From Misgurnus anguillicaudatus (taxonomy: Eukaryota; Chordata; Actinopteri; Cypriniformes; Cobitidae): 64,000 nucleotides of DNA. Location: NCBI RefSeq assembly GCF_027580225.2, contig NC_073358.2:47020001-47084000 (forward strand), read 5' to 3'. Made by a program: the position numbers and the translations under genes. Below are positions 53,781 to 64,000 of this stretch, piece after piece. A model generated the notes under the pieces. It had not been told where the DNA came from. It did not search any database and saw only the letters and a list, made by a program, of their open reading frames with translations. How positions within the stretch are numbered: position 1 is the stretch's first letter; every line of letters begins with the position of its first letter.

Positions 53781-56700
53781 CTGTAAGAAAGTGTGCGTTA
53801 GATTAACAAACAGTAAAGTCAATTAAGGCCACTGGAGCTTAAATAAAAAGCCGATAATGGATCAAGAACCTTAAACAGATCCTGATTCCCACTCCTATAG
53901 TACTGAATAAAGACAATGTTTACACGTTTAATCATTAACCAAAGTACACATTACCAACACCATTCTCCACTGAGACTAAACCAATACAAACCCAACTAAG
54001 AAACAATGGAGCGCATTATTCTGGTTAAACATTACTATGAAATGTAACATATATATATATATATTCAAAATTTGCAAAAAAAAAAAAAAAAAGACGAACA
54101 ACAAAAGAAACACAGGCTTACCTCTCTGATGTTCCTCTTCTTGCCAAACATGATCTTGTCGTAAAGGTATTTCTCTTTTTTCTTCATCATCATGATGGCG
54201 AGCCTCTTCTCCTCAGCTTTCTCCTCTTCTTCCAGTCTCGTACGGTTCTCCGGTTTCACTTTACCAGGGGTCACCTTGACAGGCAAGCTCTGAAGAGGAA
54301 CCAGCACATGACATCACTACACACAAACTCTACCCTTATTTTGTTATGCAAGATCACACATTTACAATCAACACAAACCCCTATAACGCTCTGCAAAATA
54401 TTAATTAACGACACTATCCACTAAATGCCTCTAATCCCTTTGTGTGGTTAATACCTTGCTGCACTTTGTGATAAAAATGTTGCCTTTTGTATTTATTGTC
54501 CGTTTTGGTGTTTTGTCTGCAATTTGTGTCATGTGTCAACAAACAGAATTGCAAAAAATGTTTTTGGGCAGTTTTTCGGACATTTCCCAAACTGCTAACT
54601 TTTTTTCCGGGTTGCAAATGGGCGGAAAGTTTCCGGTAAATTTCCAGAAACTCTCCATGGGAGCTTCATCTGGCAAATTTTGAAAACAGTTCACAGGAAT
54701 TTATAAGAATTATTTGGAAATTTAGGAAAATGTATATAAACTATATCATATACAAACACAAATAAAAATTTTTTTGGTCATAAGCAGACATGCATGCAAA
54801 GTAAAAATGACGTAAAAAAAAGAATAGAATAAAAATGTACCCCAAACTTTTAATCGATAGTGTGTATTGTTATGCAGGGTTCACACCAGACGCAGTAGAG
54901 GCGGCAAGGGCGAGTGATTTACATGTTAAGTCAATGCAAGGATGTGAATATGCATCCTGTGGCACGGAAGGGGTGGCGCGCATGGTGCGGAACGCGCGGC
55001 ACGGATGGCAGGCTCCGCGCAAATTGAGCGTTGCCGCAAGAAACACGCAAGTTAAAAATCTGAACTTTGGCAGATTTCGGTGCCGCGTTAACCAATCAAG
55101 ACCTTGCTGTAGTTGGACATGATTACAGAAAGCAAGCGGAGTCGCAGAAGAGTTGCAGAAGCCCCTCCCTTGACGCGAATTTCCGTGTGAATGTCTTGAA
55201 TTGTAAATTCAAAATAGCGCGGTTTTGCCACGCTAAATCCCTAATTACTAATTTCCCTAGTATTTTTGTCTTGTTTTCAGTAAAAATATCTACAAATTCT
55301 TAAATCAAGATCTATTTTCTTGATGAGGAAAATAAGTATAGTTTTTAGACAAAAATATCAAATTTAAACACTGCAAAAAATGATTTTCAAGAAAACACTT
55401 CCTCAGTATTTCTGTCTTGTTTTCAGGAAAAATATCAAAATATTCTTAAAATATGATGCTTTTTCTTGATGAGCAAAACGACCCAAGAAAATATGTCTAG
55501 TTTTTAGACCAAAAATATCAAATTTAAGTAATTTTGTGCATAAAACAAGCAAAAAAATCTGCCAATGGGGTAAGCAAATTTTTCTTGTATTTAGTGTTTA
55601 TTAAAAGAAATGTTCAAGATTTTTTGCTTACCCCATTGGCAGATTTTGTTGCTTGTTTTATGCACAAAATCACTTAAATTTGATATTTTTGGTCTAAAAA
55701 CTAGACTTATTTTCTTGGGTCATTTTGCTCATCAAGAAAAAGCCTCCTTTTTTTGATATTTTTACTGAAAACAAGACAGAAATACTAAGAATTTTTTTCT
55801 TGAAAATCATTTTCGCACAAATTCACTTAAATTTGATATTTTGTATAAAAAATATACTTATTTCCAGAAAACACATCTTGATTTAAGAATTTTTATATAT
55901 TCTTACTAAAAACAAGACAAAAATATTGAGAAATATAGTCTTTCATTTTTGCAGTGCACAGCTGGCATTGGTCGCCATCTTTTAACATAATGGAAGTGAA
56001 TGCGATTGGGTCTATAAAGCACCACACCAGCATTGTTTTTGTAATTTATGGTTTTCTACATGAAGCCATCATTGATATCTTTAATATTGACTGAGAAAGA
56101 TCATGTTAAGATTGAAATCAATGATTTATATCAAACTTTAATGCTCCAAATCTTATAATATGAGATTTCACAGACAGGGTCACATATTTCAAGTCATATT
56201 AGAGTTAGTTCACAACATGAGCAGTAGATCAGGGGGGAATAAATAAAAGGGACCCTTTAAAACCCATTGACCTCTGTTCAAACTGTCCTACCTTTCCTTT
56301 AGATCTCATCTCTTCCATTTTCGCTAGATTTGCTTCATCTTCAGACTCGTCTTCCTCACTCTGATCATCCTCCTCCTCCTCCTCGTCTTCTTCCTCCTCG
56401 TCATCTTCTTCTTCCTCCTCGTCATCATCTTCTGTAAAAAGTTAGTTTGTCAAGTCAACCAACAATTCAATCGTATACACATCAATACAAACTATGGTCA
56501 AATCTCTCACGTGATTTTTCTCCTCTCTGGAGAGCCAGAAGTTTGATCTTCTCAGGTGGCACATAATCTCCTTCTTTCTCCTCCACGAACGGTGACAGGT
56601 GGGGTGGCATGGTCACACCCAGGAAATAATCCTCTACAGGTAACAGGATCTTTGCATTTACTGAATCATACACCCATTGGGGCTGGATGTAGTACCTGCA

Positions 56701-59700
56701 GGGGTAATGAGAACATTCATACGAATAAATAAAAGGCTTCTGTAACAGCATAGTGCATAAAATGAAATTACTCTGTTGAATATGGTACAGTATGACCATA
56801 TGATGTAGGATGATTTTATGTAGAAAACAGTAAATCTAAAAAATGTTTAGTGAAAAAATAACCTTGATCTCTTTAATATTGACTGAGTAAGATCATGTCA
56901 AAGATCAAAACCAATGTGAAATCAAACGAGACTTTAACCTAGATTTCACAGACAGGTGTCAGCTACTCATATAACTAACAGACCCCCGGTTACAGCCAGT
57001 ATGCTTAAATAAATAGAAAAGCTTTTAAAGTGCACAGAGTGGATCTCTTCGGGTCAATAGCAAATGCAAACACAGAGTTCAGGTACCGTTTTATAATAAA
57101 GTAAACACACTATACAAACAATGACAAAAAGTGAGTTTGATTCTGACCTGTTGATGTATTGCTTGTCTATGCTGGGTCTGTCCACAATGTGATGCGTGAT
57201 TGTTTCGTCTGTGACATCATACGTACTGCCGATGCACAGTGACTTATCCCAGGAAACCTGCCCACCGAAACACCTGCAAACATGGAAGACATGTACACAG
57301 TTGTAATGAAACTATACGCACAAAAAAATACCATTTGCAACACTAAAAGTTACCTGTAGAGAGTATAAACCTAAAGCCAAACATTGTAAACATAAATATA
57401 TCCTTTCATAACCGGGATACAAAATAAGGCTTAAAACTTTGTACTTTAGAAAATAAATTAAATATTAAACTCCATTCTGATTAATTTTACGATAAACAAT
57501 TTTTTTTTTGATACAGTACGGTATCACTCTCAAGGTCCCACACCTTAGTTAACTTCAAATTCAAAGACCTTTCAAAGACTTTCCAGGTCCAATACCCTCA
57601 AATTCAAGGACTAAATGTGGGGACACATTTCAAGTAAGAGCAAGGTTACATCGTGTTACCTTTTAAGATACATTGTTACAGTTCCCTTTCAAGGGAACTC
57701 GCGCTGGGTCACTGCGGCGACATTTTGGGGACGCCTCCAGGGGTAAGTGCGTCTGAATGTGTATATAAAATTCAACCAATGGTGAGGTTTAACGACAAAG
57801 ACAGGGTGATGCGAGAGCCAGGTAGTATATCGCTATCTGAAATATTGCCAAAGACGACGTTACAGGGACGCAAGAACTATGGCAAGGGAGATGCAGCGTC
57901 TCGTTCCCTTCTCAGGGAACAACAGTTACATACGTAACCGGAGACGTTTTCATGTGTCAAACAAAACTATGCAAAAAGCATTTTGGTATAAATCAACATT
58001 CGCATACAGAAGATAAAAGCATTTCAAGCGAATAGTTAAGCACGTGTGCTTAAAGTCTAGAAATTGTATGATATTATCCTACACTACACAGGGAATAATA
58101 TGGATATGGATTTAAGCACTTTCAATGACCAGTATCTATGTATGTATATTTTCAAAAACTTCCTAGGGCCTTGAATTTTTTATCCCAGATTCACAAACTT
58201 TCAAGGATCCGTGGGAACCCTGTGGGAATCAAACCCATGACCTTTGTGGTGGTGACACAATGCTACATCCATTTAGCTCCAGGAACACAAGTGAACAGAT
58301 GACTTCTTATATGAAATAATTCCCCTCTAAAGATCACAGATGTGTTGACTCAACTGCTTTATATTAAAGTACGGGACACCCATATTATGTTTCATTTACC
58401 GGATCACAAAAGCCAGTGACTCTCTGGGGACCTCTCTGTTGAGAAAAATCTTCAGCCCTTCAAAGAGTTTCTTCTGTGTGTCCCTCTCCAGCTCCGCCTT
58501 TTCCCTGGCCTCCATCTTCTCCAGATCCTCCTGGAAGCACGAGTGCATATAAATTTAAAGATCACATTGATTCATAAGGACAAATGTCACCTGCATTCTG
58601 ACGACCGTTTCATCATATGATGTTGTTTTAACACCTCCACTTGGTAACCATAGCAACAGCCTCCCTCAGTGAACGTGAGAGGCGAGGCCACGAGTTTGGT
58701 CCAAAACAAAAAATAATAAAAGAATGAGCTGCTCTTGGAGTTTAACGCTTCATTGACTTGCGGTTTTGCATGACTAAAATAGCTCGGTGACACTCGTGAC
58801 TCTTTACGCCTGAACTGTGGAAAGTCTTTGTAAAGTCGCATATCTGCATTTATTACAGAGGCTCACATGACTTTAGTGACAGAAAAAAAAATCACATAGC
58901 ACATCGCTGGGAGTTAAAATGGGAGGCTTCAGATTATTTAATTCCACTTTAATTATAAAAATTTTAATAATTGCATGATATATTCTTTATTATGTAGCAT
59001 AAATACACAAATTATGCACAAAAGGTTATTTTATTAATCAATAAACTGGCAAGCTTTAAAATGCATAACATTTTTGTTTCATATCTCACACAGATGTCTA
59101 AAGTTTCACTTTTTTACCCAAAGCCCTACAACAGTATTACTATGTGAATTTGGGAATTGTCTTGTCACAAAAAAAACCAAAACAAGGTTGTACACTTTTC
59201 TGATACAATAACATCGCGGTGCACGTTATGACAAAAATCATAAGTGTCAATAGTCCCTTTCACACATACAGTCTTTACTGGTAATTTACTGGTAAATTGC
59301 AGGTAACATGTCATGTGTGAACAGAACCTTTCCGGTAAATCAGTGCTCCCAATTTACCAGTAAGACAGGTTGTAAGATTACCAGTAATTTACCGGTAAGC
59401 GCTGTGTGTGAACGAAAAATGTAGCATTACCGGCATTTAGAACGGACGACGCCAGACCGCGCTGACAGATCGGGCCAATCAGAAAGTTTTTTATACAGGT
59501 GACACGGTTTCCCCCAGACTGTTTACGGACGTTTCCACACACGTTGCTTAAAAGTCGAGCACACCTGAAGTTAATATCCACATTTCTTCACCAAAGTTGT
59601 TTAAAACAGCTTACCCTCTAATTGCCAAATTGCCGGCGTCCTTAGCACACCATCTGTGAAGCCTAATGTGCAAACGCGCAGGTTCTGTTTGACGCCGCCT

Positions 59701-61276
59701 AACGCAATGTTGTTTGGTCACGAGCAACTTCGCGACCGTTTGCCACAGATGTGAAAACAACAAAATACGGACTGTGGATATTAAGTCATAACCCGTTGTT
59801 TACAAACACGACACGGACGGAGCTCGCCGGCCGCGCGCCACAGGTAACTTCCGCTTTCTCTCCGAGTTTACCGGTATTTTGATACTGATGTGTGAATGAT
59901 GTCTTACTGGTAAAAAGACGGAACGTCACTGCATGTGTGAACAGCACATTTTTGTATTTACTGGTAAATTCATTCTGGTAAATTCATGGTAATTTACCAG
60001 AAAAAAATTATTGGCACTTTATAAACTTTAAATTAAAGTTTTGAATATTTTATAATTTTCTGTGAAGCAGCTGCATGGTAAATTTTACACATCCAAAATT
60101 AAACAATATAGATGAAAAAACAGTGTTTGTAAAAAAATTCAAAACGAATGGCTAATGGACAAGTCAACTTTTGGGCGATTATGTTATTTTTCATCCGTAA
60201 TTGTAATCCCGATTAGTTTTCCATCGCTTGTGCAGCCCTACATTCACAAACAATGCGATATAACTTTCTATCTAATGCGATTTTTCGCTATGCGATACGA
60301 TAATGCTTTACGTTTGTAAATCCCATTTGAACTATAATAACTATATTTTTTTTAAACTGCAACTTATAACAAACATAAATCTTTCACATTCTTATTTTAG
60401 ATGATCCTCTTCTGTACCGTATGCACAAGCACTAACATTCACAGTCCCTCTGCTATCTGCATTGACCAAAAACGTTGACTATAGGTAACTTCAGTTGAGT
60501 TATTGCAAGCGCCTCGGTGTGAATATTTATATATGAATATTGTAATATGAATCCCCCCAACTTTGGGTATGTTTTGGGGCCCATTTCATGTATTGGGCAC
60601 ATGTTTTTATCAAAGGCAATATATTTTAGATATACCTTAGTAGTATGAGCAAGCTTGGAAGTCAAATCCATGACCTTAGGATTACAAGTGCTATGCTTCA
60701 GGCCACACCCACTAAACCACATATTATTTTTGTAAATCACGAATGTTTCTCTTCTCACCCCTTCAACAGGAAAATGATCAAGCGCTGCTTCTTCTTCTTC
60801 TACTGTTGGAACCGTACGGGCCAGACTGGCACTCAACGCTGACAGTTTCTAAAGAACAGGTGCAAGCAGATGATCAGACACATTGACACCTACATTAACA
60901 ATGCATTGATGTTAATAAAGAAGAAAGAAGATGAGAGGGGTAAATGAACAAGATGGTACCTCTGAATAGCTTTCTGAATCCAGGGCGTAATCTTCATCAC
61001 ACTCTGATTTGAGACCGACTTCTCCTTGGCCATCAAGCTAAAATGCCCAATCAAAGAAAAAGAGATTCGATTCTTCAGAACAAATTAAAAAGATTGACCT
61101 ACACCTACGACTATGGTGTGGTACAAGAGCACATTAACAAGTTTTTAAGTGTGTGATACCTTGGGTGGGTAGAGGAGGTTGAGAGTCTGGTAAAGGCGGA
61201 AGTTGACAAAGCCGAGCAGTGTTGTGTAGAGTTCTGTAAATGTGGCCATAACTCTGTAGTCCACATCTGTAGGGTG
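53700..61276 (-). CDS. pes1: pes1, pescadillo ribosome biogenesis factor, 5' exons outside window
   Basis: Nine coding exons give the C-terminal 371 residues; human PES1 is 588 aa, so roughly the first 200 residues lie right of base 64000. The family forms the PeBoW complex (Pes1, Bop1, Wdr12) in the nucleolus, needed for 28S/5.8S rRNA maturation. Visible in order: the end of the pescadillo N-terminal domain ([20 protein letters not shown]), a linker, a BRCT domain from [20 protein letters not shown] through [20 protein letters not shown], an Asp/Glu-rich tract in the seventh exon seen, a basic segment ([20 protein letters not shown]), and a lysine-rich end ([11 protein letters not shown], stop). 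All joins keep frame. The intron left of the unseen exons contains a large minisatellite. Confidence 0.95.
54122..54289 (-). CDS. pes1: pes1 exon h
   Basis: 56 codons: [53 protein letters not shown]. Acceptor CCTCTTCAG, donor GTAAGC. Confidence 0.94.
54872..55192. mobile_element. MITE 'GGGTTCACACCAGACGC', relative of 8109-8338
   Basis: Shares AGGCG..AGNGCGAGTGATTTNNATGTTAAGTCAATG-type order, ACCAATCA and GATTACAGAAAGCAAGC with the intron 13 copy. In the pes1 intron between exons g and h. Confidence 0.6.
55372..55957. mobile_element. 586-bp palindromic element with ACTGCAAAAA ends
   Basis: Ends CACTGCAAAAAATGA and TTTTTGCAGTGC. Arms of about 200 bp (AAACAAGCAAAAAAATCTGC and inverse TGGCAGATTTTGTTGCTTG) surround a ~45-bp loop at 55575-55620. 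In a pes1 intron. Confidence 0.8.
56292..56431 (-). CDS. pes1: pes1 exon g (acidic tract)
   Basis: 140 nt coding almost pure Asp/Glu for about 34 residues, then [14 protein letters not shown]. The GAG/GAA/GAT run is a trinucleotide-rich, slippage-prone sequence, and tract length varies in this family. Acceptor TTTTTACAG, donor GTAGGA. Confidence 0.92.
56511..56695 (-). CDS. pes1: pes1 exon f (BRCT end)
   Basis: 185 nt: [40 protein letters not shown], ending LALQRGEKS. It contains the conserved BRCT tryptophan. Acceptor CCCTGCAG, donor GTGAGA. A 79-bp intron follows. Confidence 0.95.
57148..57273 (-). CDS. pes1: pes1 exon e (BRCT)
   Basis: 126 nt: [40 protein letters not shown]. Acceptor GTTTGCAG, donor GTCAGA. 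Confidence 0.94.
57530..58222. mobile_element. 'CAGGGTTCCCAC' element, copy 3, with nested ~245-bp insert
   Basis: Same insertion point and same insert as copy 2 (14105). The insert runs about 57680-57946, from TTCCCTTTCAAGGGAACT to CGTAACCGGAGACG. In a pes1 intron. Confidence 0.75.
58219..58289 (-). repeat. tRNA-like element abutting copy 3
   Basis: On the minus strand: TGGAGCTAAATGGATGTAGC and the B-box-like GGTTTGATTCCC. Confidence 0.5.
58400..58530 (-). CDS. pes1: pes1 exon d (BRCT start)
   Basis: 131 nt: [19 protein letters not shown], then [20 protein letters not shown] and AFVI. Acceptor TGCTTCCAG, donor GTAAAT. Confidence 0.94.
59253..60000. mobile_element. 'TTACCGGTAA' repeat element
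   Basis: Many copies of TTTACTGGTAA and TTACCAGTAA on both sides of a GC-rich interior (about 59420-59870), and repeated GTGTGAAC motifs near both ends. In the pes1 intron between exons c and d. Confidence 0.6.
60647..60720 (-). repeat. diverged tRNA-like sequence
   Basis: On the minus strand: GTGGTTTAGTGGGTGTGGCC, GTAATCCTAAGGTC, GGATTTGACTTCC. Weak. Confidence 0.3.
60759..60848 (-). CDS. pes1: pes1 exon c
   Basis: 30 codons, [20 protein letters not shown] then [10 protein letters not shown]. Acceptor TTCTTTAG, donor GTGAGA. Confidence 0.92.
60960..61037 (-). CDS. pes1: pes1 exon b
   Basis: 26 codons, [20 protein letters not shown] then SESYSE. Acceptor CATTTTAG, donor GTACCA. Confidence 0.92.
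61160..61276 (-). CDS. pes1: pes1 exon a (first seen)
   Basis: 39 codons, [20 protein letters not shown] through NLLYPPK. Acceptor TTTGCCAG, donor GTATCA. Highly conserved pescadillo N-terminal domain. Confidence 0.94.
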
Positions 61277-61370
61277 CTGGCAAACAATATAAAAAGTTAC
61301 ACAAAAAATATACTTATTTACCAAAACATAATTCATTCTTTTATATGTGTAGTCAAGTGTTCTCGTGTGT

Positions 61371-64000
61371 ACTGAACTTGCAAGTAATCTAGTAGAACAA
61401 GCCAGTGATCTAGTGTTTGCTGTGCTAGCCAGTGATCTAGTGCTGGTTGTACTAGCCAGTGATTTACTGTTTGCTAAACAAGTCAGAGTATACTAGCAAC
61501 TTGATTACATATTTCCTGGTTTAGCCAGTGATCTTGTGTGTGCTGAACTAGTCAGAGATATAGTGTGCTAGCCAGTGATCTAGTGCTGGTTGTACTAGCC
61601 AGTGATTTACTGTTTGCTAAACAAGTCAGAGTATACTAGCAACTTGATTACATATTTCCTGGTTTAGCCAGTGATCTTGTGTGTGCTGAACTAGTCAGAG
61701 ATATAGTGTGCTAGCCAGTGATCTAGTGCTGGTTGTACTAGCCAGTGATTTACTGTTTGCTAAACAAGTCAGAGATTACTAGCAACTTGATTACATATTT
61801 CCTGGTGTAGCCAGTGATCTTGTGTGTGCCAAACTAGTCAGAGATATAGTAGAACAAACTAGTGATCTACTGTTCGCAGAACTAGCCAGTAATCTATTAT
61901 AACCAGCCAGTGATCTAGTAGAACTAGCTCGTGATTAAGAAAAGTGATCTAGTGTTCCCTAAACTAGTCAGAGATCTAGTAGAACAAACTAGTGATTGGG
62001 TGTTGGCTGAACTAGCCAGTGATCTAGTAGAACTAACCAGTAATCTAGAAAAACAAGCATGTGATCTAATATTTTTGCGAAACTAGTGTTCACGGAACTA
62101 GACAGTGATCTAGTAGAACTAGCTAATGATCTTGTGTGTGCTGAACTAGAACGTAATCTAGTAGAACAACAAGTGATCTAGTAGAACCAGCCAGTGATCT
62201 ACTGTTTGCTAAACTATTTGGAGATCTAGAAGAACAAACTTGTGATCTAGTGTTTGCGGAACTAGCCAGAGATCTAGTATAACAAACTAGTAATCTAGTG
62301 TTCACCGAACTAGCCAGTGATCTATTATAACCAGCCAGTGATCTAGTAGAACTAGCTAGTGATCTTGTGTGTGATAAACTAGAAAGTAATCTAGTAGACC
62401 AAGCAAGTGATTAAGAGAACCAGCCAGTGATCTAGTGTTACCTAAACTAGTCAGAGATCTAGTAGAACAAATAGCGATTGAGTGTTCGCTGAACTAGCCA
62501 GTGATCTATCATAACCAGCCAGTGATCTAGCAGAACCAGCAAGTGATCTAGTAGAACCAGCCAGTGATCTAGTAGAACCAGCCAGTGATCTAGAACAGTG
62601 TTTCCCAACCCTGGTCCTCGGGCACCCCCTCCCAGAAAGTTTTAGATGTCTCCTTATTTAAAACACCTGATTCGACTCATCAGCCTCCTTCTAAAATGGT
62701 AAAGACGTGTCCCTAACAAGCTGATGAGTTGAATCAGGTGTGTTTAATAAGGAGACATCTAAAACTTTCTGGGAGGGGGTGCCCGAGGACCAGGGTTGGG
62801 AAACACTGATCTAGAACAACCAGCCAGTGATCTAGAACAACCAGCCAGTGATCTAGAACAACCAGCCAGTGATCTAGAACAACCAGCCAGTGATCTAGAA
62901 CAACCAGCCAGTCATCTAGTAGAACCAGCCAGTGATCTAGTAGAACCAGACAGTGATCTAGTAGAACTAGCAAGTGATCTAGTAGAACCAACTTGTGATC
63001 TAGTGTTCATGGAACTAGCTAGTGATGTAGTTGAACTAGCTAGTGATCTTGTGTGCGCTGAACTAGAACGTAATTTAGTAGTACAAGCAAGTGATCTACT
63101 AGAACCAGCCAGTGATCTAGTGTTTGTTAAACTATTTAGAGATCTAGTAGAACCAACTAGTGATCTAGTGTTCGCGGAACTAGCTAGTGATGTAGTAGAA
63201 CTAGCCAGTGATCTAGCAGAACTAGCCAGTGATCTAGCAGAACTAGCCAGTGATCTAGCAGAACTAGCCAGTGATCTAGCAGAACTAGCCAGTGATCTAG
63301 CAGAACTAGCCAGTGATCTAGCAGAACTAGCCAGTGATCTAGCAGAACTAGCCAGTGATCTAGCAGAACTAGCCAGTGATCTAGCAGAACTAGCCAGTGA
63401 TCTAGCAGAACTAGCCAGTGATCTAGCAGAACTAGCCAGTGATCTAGCAGAACTAGCCAGTGATCTAGCAGAACTAGCCAGTGATCTAGCAGAACTAGCC
63501 AGTGATCTAGCAGAACTAGCCAGTGATCTAGCAGAACTAGCCAGTGATCTAGCAGAACTAGCCAGTGATCTAGCAGAACTAGCCAGTGATCTAGCAGAAC
63601 TAGCCAGTGATCTAGCAGAACTAGCCAGTGATCTAGTAGAACTAGCCAGTGATCTAGTAGAACTAGCCAGTGATCTAGTAGAACTAGCCAGTGATCTAGC
63701 AGAACTAGCCAGTGATCTAGTAGAACTAGCCAGTGATCTAGTAGAACTAGCCAGTGATCTAGTAAAACTAGCCAGTGATCTAGTAGAACTAGCGAGTGAT
63801 CTAGTAGAACTAGCTAGTGATCTAGTAGAACTAGCCAGTGATCTAGTAGAACTAGCTAGTGATCTAGTAGAACTAGCCAGTGATCTAGTAGAACTAGCGA
63901 GTGATCTAGTAGAACTAGCTAGTGATCTAGCAGAACTAGCCAGTGATCTAGTAGAACTAGCCAGTGATCTAGTAGAACTAGCCAGTGATCTAGCAGAACT
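61371..64000. repeat. 21-bp minisatellite in a pes1 intron (runs off window)
   Basis: Unit GAACTAGCCAGTGATCTAG plus YA, about 21 bp. The left part (61371-62590) is diverged and includes a 143-bp higher-order repeat three times. The block at 63198-63638 is about 20 nearly identical GCA-ending units, then GTA-ending units to the edge. No pes1 exon is seen inside it. Confidence 0.95.
62596..62808. mobile_element. palindromic hAT MITE inserted in the minisatellite
   Basis: Ends CAGTGTTTCCCAACCCTGG and the exact inverse. The arms pair for about 90 bp each. The 8-bp target duplication is ATCTAGAA (62588-62595 and 62809-62816), which is minisatellite unit sequence. Confidence 0.92.

Noticed and set aside
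62734..62991. Leucine/valine-rich coding repeat (LDHWLVV) on the minus strand
   Set aside because: A by-product of a 21-bp unit divisible by 3 and free of stops in that frame; the region is pes1 intron and is interrupted by a transposon.
61371..64000. CRISPR-like array of regular repeats
   Set aside because: The 21-bp units abut without unique spacers, in a vertebrate intron; it is a minisatellite.

Overview
This is eukaryotic, vertebrate DNA and almost certainly a teleost fish, most likely a cyprinid. Genes are split into short exons with GT-AG introns, and the predicted proteins match vertebrate families along their length. Introns and intergenic DNA are filled with fish-type hAT, TTAA-target and foldback elements, tRNA-derived SINEs and an L2-like LINE. 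The cyprinid assignment rests on recalled repeat families and is an inference. No bacterial, viral, CRISPR or operon-like content was seen.

Three genes lie in a row, all on the minus strand. (1) ppil2, a U-box plus cyclophilin-type spliceosomal protein: 16 coding exons from 34566 down to 1849, with the last ~120 codons beyond the left edge. (2) gal3st1, galactosylceramide (cerebroside) 3'-sulfotransferase: complete CDS in two exons, 39715-39585 and 39475-38326 (426 aa), with probable 5' noncoding exons near 46.2 and 46.5 kb. (3) pes1 (pescadillo, ribosome biogenesis): the last nine coding exons, 61276 to 53700 (371 codons including the BRCT domain, acidic tract and basic tail); the first ~200 codons lie beyond the right edge. 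Exon phases were checked by adding exon lengths and all joins keep frame. The three genes serve unrelated functions (pre-mRNA processing, myelin/kidney sulfolipid synthesis, 60S ribosome assembly), so the grouping is positional.

Layout: 1-34.6 kb ppil2 and its repeat-rich introns; 34.6-38 kb intergenic AT-rich tandem repeats and MITEs; 38-46.6 kb gal3st1; 46.6-53.5 kb intergenic, mostly transposon relics; 53.5-61.3 kb pes1; 61.37-64 kb a 21-bp minisatellite inside a pes1 intron, running off the window.

No new multi-gene system is visible. The most interesting items are a ppil2 intron whose only frame-preserving join is AT-AG, an inverted transposon pair that flanks one ppil2 exon, a predicted gal3st1 upstream ORF whose stop overlaps the start as TGATG, several nested transposons with internal 'empty site' controls, a 178-bp tandem array inside a TTAA-flanked element, and the pes1 minisatellite with a 143-bp higher-order repeat and a palindromic hAT insertion. 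Stretches not listed (for example 1-1848, 9200-9490, 19.8-20.68 kb, 24.0-25.0 kb, 48.4-50.4 kb) held nothing I could identify.
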